64,000 nucleotides of DNA. Origin: Sipunculus nudus. Taxonomy: Eukaryota; Annelida; Sipuncula; Golfingiida; Sipunculidae. The stretch is from the NCBI GenBank assembly GCA_026874595.1, contig CM049315.1, positions 34,052,164 to 34,116,163 of the forward strand, written 5' to 3'. The notes under the pieces are model-generated. The model was not told the origin of the DNA. It did not search any database and was given only the letters and a program-made list of their open reading frames with translations. Position 1 is the stretch's first letter. Each line of letters starts with the position of its first letter. Shown piece by piece: positions 50,017 to 63,137 of this stretch. Made by a program: the position numbers and the translations under genes.

Positions 50017-52656
50017 CAAATATGACCACTCAGAAGGTGAAACTCCTGAAAACATCAAACATAATCACATTGAACGAAAATCTCCTGAAAACATCAAATA
50101 TGATCAAAGTGAAGCTGGGATTCCTGAAAATGTCAAACATGACCACAGTGAAGGGGAAATTCCTGAAAACATCAACCATGATCACAGTCCAGGGGAAATT
50201 CATTTAAACATCAACCATGATCATAGTTCAGGGAAAATTCCTGAAGACATCAAACATAATCACAGTCCAGGGGAAATTTCTGAAGACATCATACACGATC
50301 ACAGTGGAGCTGAAACTCCAGGAAACACCATATATGATTACAGTGATGGGAAAACTCCTGAAAACATCAACTATGATCAAAGTCCAGGGTTAATTCCTGA
50401 AAACATCAAACATAATCACACTGAAGAAAATCTCCTGAAATCTTTAAACATGATCAATGTGAAGCTAAATTTCCTGAAAACATCAACCATGATCACAGGA
50501 AATTCCTGAAAACATCAAACATAATCACATTGAAGGAAAATCTCCTGAAAACATAAAATATGATCACAGTGAAGCTGGAATTCCTGAAAACATCAAACAT
50601 AATCACAGTGAAGGAAAAAGTAAATCTCCTGAATACATAAAATATGATCACAGTGAAGCTGGAATCCCTGAAAACATCAAACATGGTCATGGTGAAGGTG
50701 AAACTCCTGAAAACATCAAACATAATCACATTGAAGAAAAATCTCCTGAAAACATCAAACATGATGACAGTCCAGGGGAATTTCCTGAAAACATCAACCA
50801 TGATCACAGTCTACAGGAAATTCCTGAAAACATCAAACATACTCACAGTGAAGAAAAAGGAAAAACTCCTGAATACATAAAATATGATCACATTGAAGCT
50901 GGAATTCCTGAAAACATCAAACATGGTCATAGTGAACGTGAAACTCCTGAAAACATCAAACATAATCACATTGAAGGAAAATCTCCTGAAAACATCAAAT
51001 ATGATCAAGGTGAAGCTGGGATTCCTAAAAACATCAAACATGGTCATGGTGAAAGTGAAACTCCTGAAAACGTCAAACATGACCACAGTGAAGGGGAAAT
51101 TCCTGAAACCTTCAACCATGATCTCAGTCCAGGGAAAATTCCTGAAAACATCAAACATAATCACAGTAAAAGAAAACTCCGCAAACATCTAACTTGATCT
51201 GAGTGCAGGTAATATTCCTGAAAACATCAACCATGATCAGTCCTTGGGAAATTCCCAAAAACATCATTCATGATCACAATCCAGGGGAAATTCATATAAA
51301 CATCAACCATGATCACAGTTCAGGGGAAATTCATGAAAACATCAAACATAATCAGAATCCAGGAGAAATTCCTGAAAACATAAAACATAATCACAGTAAA
51401 GGAAAAGGAAAATCAACTGAATACATAAAATTTGATCACATTGAAGCTGGAATTCCTGAAAACATCAACCATGATCACAGTCCAGGGGAAATTCATTTAA
51501 ACATCAACCTTGATCACAGTCCAGGGGAAATTCCTGAAAACACCAACCATGATCACAGGCCACAGGAAATTCCTGAAAACATCAAACATAATCACAGTGA
51601 AGGAAAATCTCCTGAAAACATAAAATATGATCACAGTGAAGCTGGAATTCCTGAAAACATCAAACATGGTCATGGTGAAGGTGAAATTCCTGAAAACATC
51701 AAACATAATCACATTGAAGAAAAATCTCCTGAAAACATCAAACATGGTCAATGTGAAGCTGAGACTCCTGAAAACATCAACATGATGACAGTCCAGGGGA
51801 AATTCCTAAAAACATTAACCATTATCACAGTCCAGGAGAAATTCCTGAAAACATAAAACATAATCACAGTGAAGGAAAAGGAAAATCTGCTGAAAACATA
51901 AAATATGGTCACATTGAAGCTGAAATTCCTGAAAACATCAAACATGGTCATGGTGAAGGTGAAACTCCTGACAACATCAAACATAATCACATTGAAGGAA
52001 AATCTCCTGAAAACATCAAATATGATCAAGGTGAAGCTGGGATTCCTAAAAACATCAAACATGGTCATGGTGGAAGTGAAACTCCTGAAAATGTCAAACA
52101 TGACCACAGTGAAGGGGAAATTCCTGAAACCATCAACCATGATCACAGTCCAGGGAATATTCCTGAAAACATCAAACATAATCACAGTAAAAGAAAACTC
52201 CTGAAAACGTCAAACTTGATCTGAGTGCACGGAATATTCCTGAAAACATTAACCATGATCACAGTCCAGGGGAAATTCCCAAAAATATCATCCATAATCA
52301 CAGTCCAGGGGAAATTCATATAAACATCAACCATGATCACAGTTCAGGGGAAATTCATGAAAACATCAAACATAATCACAATCCATGAGAAATTCCTGAA
52401 GATAATTGTACAAGATCATTGTGAAGCTGAAACTCCAGGAAACATCAAATATTATTACAGTGATGGCAAAACTCCTGAAAACATAAACCATGATCACAAT
52501 CCAGGGCAATTTCCTGAAAACATTTAACATAATCACTTTGAAGGAAAATCTCCTGAAAACATCAAACATAATCAATGTGAAGCTGAAACTCCTGAAAACA
52601 TCAAACATGATCATGGTGAAGGAGACACTTCTGAAAACATTAAATATGATCATGTT
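50017..52656. repeat. 39-bp array, block n (Q body, cycle 2)
   Basis: This is the full-length Q body. It contains the cleanest run of PENIKH units in the window (51203-51856). Its right half repeats 35.6-36.9 kb and 40.2-41.4 kb. Confidence 0.9.
51203..51856 (+). other. Cleanest PENIKH open frame (217 codons)
   Basis: After about ten variable residues the frame stays in the PENIKH phase for about 14 units. These include PENIKHNHSEGKS, PENIKYDHSEAGI, PENIKHGHGEGEI, PENIKHNHIEEKS and PENIKHGQCEAET in order. It then slips into the LKTS phase and stops. About two His per 13 residues in HxH pairs, with many E, D and K, would suit metal binding if the peptide were made; that is inference only. The first Met is not preceded by anything that marks a real start, and no signal peptide is seen. 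Confidence 0.22.
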
Positions 52657-52957
52657 GTAAGTAAAAGTCCTGTCACCTTATTCATTTGATCAGATCAGGG
52701 AGTCTTGACAACCACACACCACCACCATCTTCCGATGTGTTGATGATACTTTCTTCAGGTACCCAAGCTCCAAGTCTGGATATGATACCTGCAGACAGGC
52801 ATGATCCAGGTACAGACTGAAAGCTGACTTGATGAGTGGAGCTGTCAAAGTAGGCAGTCCTGGCCTCGCAGTAGGTCTGGCTACTGTCGAAGACTTGTTT
52901 TCACATTGACATACTCCATTATTGCCATGTTACACACTTAGGGAGGGTTTCCTACAG
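52657..52957 (+). repeat. Intron-like spacer copy 13 (P type)
   Basis: The copy is 301 bp with intact GTAAGT and TTTCCTACAG. It has P-type markers with private changes CTTCCGATG and TTGACATACTCC. Confidence 0.88.
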
Positions 52958-55637
52958 CTGATCATCCTGTAAACAGCAAACATGACCACTCAGAAGGTGA
53001 AACTCCTGAAAACATCAAACATAATCATATTGAAGGAAAATCTCCTGAAAACATCAAATATGATCGAAGTGAAGCTGGGTTTCCCGAAAACGTCAAACAT
53101 GACCACAGTGATGGGGAAATTCCTGAAAACATCAACCATGATCACAGTCCAGGGGAAATTCATTTAAACATCAACCATGATTATAGTTCAGGGAAAATTC
53201 CTGAAGACATCAAACATAATCACAGTCAAGGGGAAATTCCTGAATACATCATACACGATCACAGTGGAGCTGAAACTCCAGGAAACACCATATATGATTA
53301 CAGTGATGGGAAAACTCCTGAAAACATCAACTATGATCACAGTCCAGGGGAAATTCCTGAAAACATCAAACATAATCACACTGAAGAAAATCTCCTGAAA
53401 GCTTTTAACATGATCAATGTGAAGCTAAATTTCCTGAAAACATCAACCATGATCACAGGAAATTCCTGAAAACATCAAACATAATCACATTGAAGGAAAA
53501 TCTCCTGAAAACATAAAATATGATCACATTGAAGCTGGAATTCCTGAAAACATCAAACATGGTCATGGTGAAGGTGAAACTCCTGAAAACATCAAACATA
53601 ATCACATTGAAGGAAAATCTCCTGAAAACATCAAATATGATCACAGTGAGTCTGGAATTCCTGAAAACATCAAACATGGTCATGGTGAAGGTGAAACTCC
53701 TGAAAACATCAAACATGATCAATGTGAAGCTGAAACTCCTGAAAACATCAACCATGATCACTGTCCAGGGAATATTCCTGAAAACATTAACCATGATCAC
53801 AGTTCAGGGGAAATTCCTGAAAACATCAAACATAATCACAGTGAAGGAAAATCTCCTGAAAACATAAAATATGATCACAGTGAAGCTGGAATTCCTGAAA
53901 ACATCAACTATGATCACAGTCCAGGGAAAATTCATTTAAACATCAACCTTGATCACAGTCCAGGGGAAATTCCTGAAGACACCATACATGATCACTGTGA
54001 AGCTGATACTCCAGGAAACATGATATGTGATTACATTGATGGCAAAAATCCTGAAAACATCAACCATGATCATAGTCCAGGGGAATTCCTGAAAATATCA
54101 AAAATAATCACAATAAAGAAAAATCTCCTGAAAGCATCAAACATGATTAATGTGAAGCTGAAACTCCTGAAAAAATTAAATATAATCACATTGAAGGAAA
54201 ATCTCCTGAAAACATCAAACATGGTCATGGTGAAGGTTTAACTCCTGAAAACGTCAAACATGACCACGGTAAAGGGGAAATTCCTGAAACCATCAACCAT
54301 GATCACAGTCCAGGGAAAATTCCTGAAAACATCAAACATAATCACAGTAAAAGAAAACTCCTGAAACATCAAACTTTATCTGAGTGCAGGTAATATTCCT
54401 AAAAACATTAACAATGATCACAGTCCAGGAGAAATTCCTGAAAACATCAACAATGATCACAGTCCTGGGGAAATTCATTTAAACATCAACCATGATCACA
54501 GTTCAGGGAAAATTCCTGAAGACATCATACATGATCACTGTGAAGCTAATACTCCGTGAAACATCATATGTGATTACAGTGATGGCAAAACTCCTGAAAA
54601 CAACAACCATGATCACAGCCCACAGGAAATTCCTGAAACACCAACCAGGATCACAGGCAACAGGAAATTCCTGAAAACATCAAACATAATCACACTGAAG
54701 GAAAATCTGCTGAAAACATAAAAAATGATCACAGTGAAGCTGGAATTCCTGAAAACATCAAACAGGGTCAAGGTAAAGGTGAAATTCCTGAAAACATCAA
54801 ACATAATCACATTGAAGAAAAATCTCCTGAAAACATCAAACATGATCAATGTGAAGCTGAGACTCCTGAAAACATCAACATGATGACAGTCCAGGAGAAA
54901 TTCCTGAAAACATCAACCATGATCACAGTGAAGGAAAAAGTAAATCTCCTGAATACATAAAATATGATCACACTGAAGCTGGAATCCCTGAAAACATCAA
55001 ACATGGTCATTGTGAAGGTGAAACTCCTGAAAACATCAAACATAATCACATTGAAGAAAAATCTCCTGAAAACATCAAACATGATCAATGTGAAGCTGAG
55101 ACTCCTGAAAACATCAAACATGATCAATGTGAAGCTGAAACTCCTGAAAACATCAAACATGATCATGGTGAAGGAGATACTCCTGAAAACATTAAATATG
55201 ATCACAGTGAAGCTGGAATTCCTGAAAACATCAAACAGGGTCAAGGTAAAGGTAAAATTCCTGAAAATATCAAACATAATCACATTGAAGAAAAATCTCC
55301 TGAAAACATCAAACATGATCAATGTGAAGCTGAGACTCCTGAAAACATCAAACATGATCAATGTGAAGCTGAAATTCCTGAAAACATCAAACATAATCAC
55401 ACTGAAGGAAAATCTGCTGAAAACATAAAAAATGATCACAGTGAAGCTGGAATTCCTGAAAACATCAAACAGGGTCAAGGTAAAGGTGAAATTCCTGAAA
55501 ACATCAAACATAATCACATTGAAGAAAAATCTCCTGAAAACATCAAACCTGATCAATGTGAAACTGAAACTCCTGAATACATCAAACATAATCATGGTGA
55601 AGGAGATACTCCTGAAAACATTAAATATGATCATGTT
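52958..55637. repeat. 39-bp array, block o (P body, cycle 3)
   Basis: This matches 47014-49714 at an offset of 5,963 bp in the left part, falling to about 5,923 bp after a loss near 54.9 kb. It carries the same unit order and the same frame lesions. Confidence 0.9.
54846..55634 (-). other. Minus-strand open frame of 262 codons
   Basis: This is the complement of a regular run of 39-bp units in the P body. It reads FDVFRSLSFTLIM and related 13-residue units. Two related frames at 43735-44478 and 48968-49711 have the same unit order. The conservation is explained by duplication, and no start or domain supports a gene. Confidence 0.12.
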
Positions 55638-55939
55638 GTAAGTAAAAGTCCTGTCACCTTATTCATTTGATCAGATCACGGAGTCTTGACAACCACACAC
55701 CACCACCATCTTCCCATGTGTTAGATGATACTTTCTTCAGGTACCCAAGCTCCAACTCTGGATATGATACCTGCAGACAGGCATGATCCAGGTACAGACT
55801 GAAAGCTGACTTGATGATAGAAGCTGTCAAAGTAGGCAGTCCTGGCCTAGCAGTAGGTCTGGCTACTGTCGAAGACTTGTTTTCACCTGGACCTGCTCCA
55901 TTATTGCCATGTTACACACTTAGGGAGGGTTTCCTACAG
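55638..55939 (+). repeat. Intron-like spacer copy 14 (Q type)
   Basis: The copy is 302 bp with all Q-type markers, intact GTAAGT and TTTCCTACAG, and the 19-bp acceptor-side deletion. Confidence 0.88.
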
Positions 55940-58385
55940 CAAATATGACCACTCAGAAGGTGAAACTCCTGAAAACATCAAACATAATCACATTGAAGGA
56001 AAATCTCCTGAAAACATCAAATATGATCAAAGTGAAGCTGGGATTCCTGAAAATGTCAAACATGACCACAGTGAAGGGGAAATTCCTGAAAACATCAACC
56101 ATGATCACAGTCCAGGGGAAATTCATTTAAACATCAACCATGATCATAGTTCAGGGAAAATTCCTGAAGACATCAAACATAATCACAGTCCAGGGGAAAT
56201 TTCTGAAGACATCATACACGATCACAGTGGAGCTGAAACTCCAGGAAACACCATATATGATTACAGTGATGGGAAAACTCCTGAAAACATCAACTATGAT
56301 CAAAGTCCAGGGTTAATTCCTGAAAACATCAAACATAATCACACTGAAGAAAATCTCCTGAAATCTTTAAACATGATCAATGTGAAGCTAAATTTCCTGA
56401 AAACATCAACCATGATCACAGGAAATTCCTGAAAACATCAAACATAATCACATTGAAGGAAAATCTCCTGAAAACATAAAATATGATCACAGTGAAGCTG
56501 GAATTCCTGAAAACATCAAACATAATCACAGTGAAGGAAAAAGTAAATCTCCTGAATACATAAAATATGATCACAGTGAAGCTGGAATCCCTGAAAACAT
56601 CAAACATGGTCATGGTGAAGGTGAAACTCCTGAAAACATCAAACATAATCACATTGAAGAAAAATCTCCTGAAAACATCAAACATGATGACAGTCCAGGG
56701 GAATTTCCTGAAAACATCAACCATGATCACAGTCTACAGGAAATTCCTGAAAACATCAAACATACTCACAGTGAGGAAAAAGAAAAACTCCTGAATACAT
56801 AAAATATGATCACATTGAAGCTGGAATTCCTGAAAACATCAAACATGGTCATAGTGAACGTGAAACTCCTGAAAACATCAAATATAATCACATTGAAGGA
56901 AAATCTCCTGAAAACATCAAATATGATCAAGGTGAAGCTGGGACTCCTAAAAACATCAAACATGGTCATGGTGAAAGTGAAACTCCTGAAAACGTCAAAC
57001 ATGACCACAGTGAAGGGGAAATTCCTGAAACCTTCAACCATGATCTCAGTCCAGGGAAAATTCCTGAAAACATCAAACATAATCACAGTAAAAGAAAACT
57101 CCTCAAACATCTAACTTGATCTGAGTGCAGGTAATATTCCTGAAAACATCAACAATGATCACAGTCCTGGGGAAATTCCCAAAAACATCATCCATGATCA
57201 CAATCCAGGGGAAATTCATATAAACATCAACCATGATCACAGTTCAGGGGAAATTCATGAAAACATCAAACATAATCAGAATCCAGGAGAAATTCCTGAA
57301 GACATTATACATGATCACTGTGAAGCTGAAACTCCAGGAAACATCAAATATTATTACAGTGATGGCCAAACTCCTTCAAACATCAACCATGATCACAATC
57401 CAGGGCAATTTCCTTATAACATTTAACATAATCACTCTGAAGGAAAACCTCCTGAAAACATCAAACATGATGACAGTCCAGGGGAATTTCCTGAAAACAT
57501 CAACCATGATCACAGTCTACAGGAAATTCCTGAAAACATCAAACATAATCACATTGAAGGAAAATCTGAAAACATCAAATATGATCAAGGTGAAGCTGGG
57601 ATTCCTAAAAAACATTAAACATGGTCATGGTCAAGGTGAAACTCCTGAAAACATCAAACATAATCACAGTAAAAGAAAACTCCTGAAACATCAAACTTGA
57701 TATGAGTGCAGGGAATATTCCTGGAAACATTAACCATGATCACAGTCCAGGGGAAATTCCTGAAAACATCAACAATGATCACAGTTCAGGGAAAATTCAT
57801 GAAGACATCAAACATAATCAATGTGAAGCTGAAACTCCTAAAAAACATCAACATGATGACATTCTAGGGGAAATTCCTGAAAACACCAACCTTGAATACA
57901 GTCAACAGGAAATTCCTGAAATCATCAAACATAATCACACTGAAGGAAAATCTCCTGAAACATAAAATATGATCACAGTGAAGCTGGAATTCCTTAAAAC
58001 ATCAAACATGGTCATGGTGAAGGTGAAATTCCTGAAAACATCAAACATAATCACATTGAAGAAAAATCTCCTGAAAACATAAAATATGATCACAGTGAAG
58101 CTTGAATTCCTGAAAACATCAACCATGATCACAGTCCAGGGGAAATTCATTTAAACATCAACCAGTCCAGGGAAAATTCCTGATCACAATGAAAGGGAAA
58201 TTCCCGAAAACATCAACCATGGTCACAGTCCAGGGCAAATTCCTGAAAACATTTAACATAATCACTTCGAAGGAAAACCTCCTGAAAACATCAAACATGA
58301 TCAATGTGAAACTGAAACTCCTGAATACATCAAACATAATCATGGTGAAGGAGATACTCCTGAAAACATTAAATATGATCATGTT
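55940..58385. repeat. 39-bp array, block p (Q body, cycle 3)
   Basis: This is a Q-type body. Its left part matches 50017 onward at an offset of 5,923 bp. The right part (57.2-58.4 kb) is a different arrangement, shared only with 60.3-61.5 kb. Confidence 0.9.
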
Positions 58386-58687
58386 GTAAGTAAAAGTCCT
58401 GTCACCTTATTCATTTGATCAGATCACGGAGTCTTGACAACCACACAACACCACCATCTTCCCATGTGTTAGATGATACTTTCTTCAGGTACCCAAGCTC
58501 CAACTCTGGATATGATACCTGCAGACAGGCATGATCCAGGTACAGACTTAAAGCTGACTTGATGATAGAAGCTGTCAAAGTAGGCAGTCCTGGCCTAGCA
58601 GTAGGTCTGGCTACTGTCGAAGACTTGTTTTCACCTGGAATTGCTCCATTATTGCCATGTTACACACTTACGGAGGGTTTCCTACAG
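58386..58687 (+). repeat. Intron-like spacer copy 15 (Q type)
   Basis: The copy is 302 bp with intact GTAAGT and TTTCCTACAG. Private variants are ACACAACACCACC, GACTTAAAGC, CTGGAATTGCTCC and CTTACGGAGG. Confidence 0.88.
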
Positions 58688-61485
58688 CAAATATGACCAC
58701 TCAGAAGGTGAAACTCCTGAAAACATCAAACATAATCACATTGAAGGAAAATCTCCTGAAAACATCAAATATGATCAAAGTGAAGCTGGGATTCCTGAAA
58801 ATGTCAAACATGACCACAGTGAAGGGGAAATTCCTGAAAACATCAACCATGATCACAGTCCAGGGGAAATTCATTTAAACATCAACCATGATCATAGTTC
58901 AGGGAAAATTCCTGAAGACATCAAACATAATCACAGTCCAGGGGAAATTTCTGAAGACATCATACACGATCACAGTGGAGCTGAAACTCCAGGAAACACC
59001 ATATATGATTACAGTGATGGGAAAACTCCTGAAAACATCAACTATGATCAAAGTCCAGGGTTAATTCCTGAAAACATCAAACATAATCACACTGAAGAAA
59101 ATCTCCTGAAATCTTTAAACATGATCAATGTGAAGCTAAATTTCCTGAAAACATCAACCATGATCACAGGAAATTCCTGAAAACATCAAACATAATCACA
59201 TTGAAGGAAAATCTCCTGAAAACATAAAATATGATCACAGTGAAGCTGGAATTCCTGAAAACATCAAACATAATCACAGTGAAGGAAAAAGTAAATCTCC
59301 TGAATACATAAAATATGATCACAGTGAAGCTGGAATCCCTGAAAACATCAAACATGGTCATGGTGAAGGTGAAACTCCTGAAAACATCAAACATAATCAC
59401 ATTGAAGAAAAATCTCCTGAAAACATCAAACATGATGACAGTCCAGGGGAATTTCCTGAAAACATCAACCATGATCACAGTCTACAGGAAATTCCTGAAA
59501 ACATCAAACATACTCACAGTGAAGAAAAAGGAAAAACTCCTGAATACATAAAATATGATCACATTGAAGCTGGAATTCCTGAAAACATCAAACATGGTCA
59601 TAGTGAACGTGAAACTCCTGAAAACATCAAACATAATCACATTGAAGGAAAATCTCCTGAAAACATCAAATATGATCAAGGTGAAGCTGGGATTCCTAAA
59701 AACATCAAACATGGTCATGGTGAAAGTAAAACTCCTGAAAACGTCAAACATGACCACAGTGAAGGGGAAATTCCTGAAACCTTCAACCATGATCTCAGTC
59801 CAGGGAAAATTCCTGAAAACATCAAACATAATCACAGTAAAAGAAAACTCCTCAAACATCTAACTTGATCTGAGTGCAGGTAATATTCCTGAAAACATCA
59901 ACAATGATCACAGTCCTGGGGAAATTCCCAAAAACATCATCCATGATCACAATCCAGGGGAAATTCATATAAACATCAACCATGATCACAGTTCAGGGGA
60001 AATTCATGAAAACATCAAACATAATCAGAATCCAGGAGAAATTCCTGAAGACATTATACATGATCACTGTGAAGCTGAAACTCCAGGAAACATCAAATAT
60101 TATTACAGTGATGGCCAAACTCCTTCAAACATCAACCATGATCACAATCCAGGGCAATTTCCTTATAACATTTAACATAATCACTCTGAAGGAAAACCTC
60201 CTGAAAACATCAAACATGATGACAGTCCAGGGGAATTTCCTGAAAACATCAACCATGATCACAGTCCTGGGGAAATTCCCAAAAACATCATCCATGATCA
60301 CAATCCAGGGGAAATTCATATAAACATCAACCATGATCACAGTTCAGGGGAAATTCATGAAAACATCAAACATAATCAGAATCCAGGAGAAATTCCTGAA
60401 GACATTATACATGATCACTGTGAAGCTGAAACTCCAGGAAACATCAAATATTATTACAGTGATGGCCAAACTCCTTCAAACATCAACCATGATCACAATC
60501 CAGGGCAATTTCCTTATAACATTTAACATAATCACTCTGAAGGAAAACCTCCTGAAAACATCAAACATGATGACAGTCCAGGGGAATTTCCTGAAAACAT
60601 CAACCATGATCACAGTCTACAGGAAATTCCTGAAAACATCAAACATAATCACATTGAAGGAAAATCTGAAAACATCAAATATGATCAAGGTGAAGCTGGG
60701 ATTCCTAAAAAACATTAAACATGGTCATGGTCAAGGTGAAACTCCTGAAAACATCAAACATAATCACAGTAAAAGAAAACTCCTGAAACATCAAACTTGA
60801 TATGAGTGCAGGGAATATTCCTGGAAACATTAACAATGATCACAGTCCATGGGAAATTCCTGAAAACATCAACAATGATCACAGTTCAGGGAAAATTCAT
60901 GAAGACATCAAACATAATCAATGTGAAGCTGAAACTCCTAAAAAACATCAACATGATGACATTCTAGGGGAAATTCCTGAAAACACCAACCTTGAATACA
61001 GTCAACAGGAAATTCCTGAAATCATCAAACATAGTCACACTGAAGGAAAATCTCCTGAAACATAAAATATGATCACAGTGAAGCTGGAATTCCTTAAAAC
61101 ATCAAACATGGTCATGGTGAAGGAGAAATTCCTGAAAACATCAAACATAATCACATTGAAGAAAAATCTCCTGAAAACATAAAATATGATCACAGTGAAG
61201 CTGGAATTCCTGAAAACATCAACCATGATCACAGTCCAGGGGAAATTCATTTAAACATCAACCAGTCCAGGGGAAACTCCTGATCACAATGAAAGGGAAA
61301 TTCCCGAAAACATCAACCATGGTCACAGTCCAGGGCAAATTCCTGAAAACATTTAACATAATCACTTTGAAGGAAAACCTCCTGAAAACATCAGACATGA
61401 TCAATGTGAAGCTGAAACTCCTGAAAACATCAAACATGGTCATGGTGAAGGAGATACTCCTGAAAACATCAAATATGATCATGTT
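58688..61485. repeat. 39-bp array, block q (second consecutive Q body)
   Basis: The left part repeats 55940 onward at an offset of 2,748 bp, so two Q modules stand in a row here. Inside is a 351-bp (9 x 39) tandem duplication, 59911-60261 with 60262-60612. This accounts for the 3,100-bp offset of the right part relative to block p. Confidence 0.9.
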
Positions 61486-61787
61486 TTAAGTAAAAGTCCT
61501 GTCACCTTATTCATTTGAGCAGATCAAGGAGTCTTGACAACCACACACCACCACCATCTTCCCATGTGTTAGATGATACTTTCTTCAGGTACCCAAGCTC
61601 CAACTCTGGATATGATACCTGCAGACAGGCATGATCCAGGTACAGACTTAAAGCTGACTTGATGAGTGGAGCTGTCAAAGTAGGCAGTCCTGGCCTAGCA
61701 GTAGGTCTGGCTACTGTCGAAGACTTGTTATCACCTGCACCTTCTCCATTATTGCCATGTTACACACTTAGGGAGGGTTTCCTAAAG
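61486..61787 (+). repeat. Intron-like spacer copy 16 (decayed ends)
   Basis: The copy is 302 bp. The donor position reads TTAAGT and the acceptor position CCTAAAG, so both splice-like ends are changed, although the interior is well preserved. Confidence 0.85.
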
Positions 61788-63095
61788 GTGATCATCCTGT
61801 AAACAGCCAACATGACCACTCAGAAGGTGTAACTCCTGAAACACCAAACATGATCAGAGAAAGGTCAAGCTCCTATAAACATCAAACATGATCACAATGA
61901 AGGTGAACTCCTGAAAACATCACACATGATCAGATCAAAGGTCATTCACCTGAAACATCAAACATGACCACTGTGAAGGAGATCTATACTCCTGAAAACT
62001 TCAAATATGATGCAAGTCCAGGAGATAGTGCTGGAAGCATCTAATATATAAGGTGATGGGATTCTCCTGAAACATTGATCATGATGACAGTCCACGGGAA
62101 ATCCCCGAAAACATCAATTATAATCACATTGAAGGAAAATCTCCTGAAAACATCAAATATGATCAGAATGAAGCAGAAATTCCTGAAAACATCAAACATG
62201 GTCAAGGTGAAGGTGAAACTTCTGAAAACATCAAACATGATCACAGTGAAGGTGAACCTCCTGAAACATCAAACATGATAACAGTGAAGGTGAACCTCCT
62301 GAAACATCAAACATGATAACAGTGAAGGTGAACCTCCTGAAACATCAAACATGACAACAGTGAAGGTGAACCTCCTGAAACATTAAACATGATCTTGGTG
62401 CTGAGAAAATTTCTAAAATAACAAATATAGGGTGAGAGGAAAACTCCTGAAACATCAATTATGATCTGAGTGCAGGAGAAATTCCTAAAAACATCAACCA
62501 TGATCACAGTCCGGGGGAAATTCCTGAAAATGTTACACATGATCACAGTGAAGGGGAAATTCCTGAAAGCATCAACCATGATCACAGTCCAAGGGAAATT
62601 CCTGAAAAAATCAAACATAACCACAGTGAAGGAAAAACTCCTGAAACATCAAACATGATCTGAGCGCAGGGGAAATTCCTGAAAACATCAAACATAATAA
62701 ATTGAAAGAAAAATTCCATAAAAAAAATCACACATGATGATGGTGAAGGTGAAAATCCTGAAAATATCAAATTTGAATACACTGAAGAAGATCTATACCC
62801 CTGAAAACTTCGAATATGATCTGAGTGCAGGAGAAATACCTGAAAACATCAAATATATAACTTGATGGCCAATATGATCTGAGTGCAGGAGAATTACCTG
62901 AAAACATATAACGTGATGGCCAATCACCTGAAACATCAAACATGACCACTATTAAGGTGATCTATACTTCTGAAAACTTCATATATGATGCGAGTCCAGG
63001 AGATATTCCAGAAAGCATCAAATATATAAGGTGATGGGGAAACTAATGAAACATCAACATGATGACAGTCCAGGGGAATTTCCTGAAAACATCAA
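61788..63095. repeat. 39-bp array, block r (divergent edge)
   Basis: Units here differ most from the consensus (AGATCTATACTCCTG, AGTCCAGGAGATAGTGCTGG, ATAACTTGATGGCC). The block contains four near-perfect copies of a 38-bp unit (about 62231-62390, GAAGGTGAACCTCCTGAAAC). It is repeated at an offset of about 1,350 bp falling to 1,272 bp in the last block. Confidence 0.85.
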
Positions 63096-63137
63096 CCATT
63101 ATTGCCATGGTACACACTTAGGGAGGGTTTCCTAAAG
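63096..63137 (+). repeat. Spacer fragment, 3' end only (copy 17)
   Basis: Only the last 42 bp or so of the spacer remain, from CCATTATTGCCATG to TTTCCTAAAG. It shares the CCTAAAG change with copy 16, so the two descend from one decayed copy. Confidence 0.8.
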
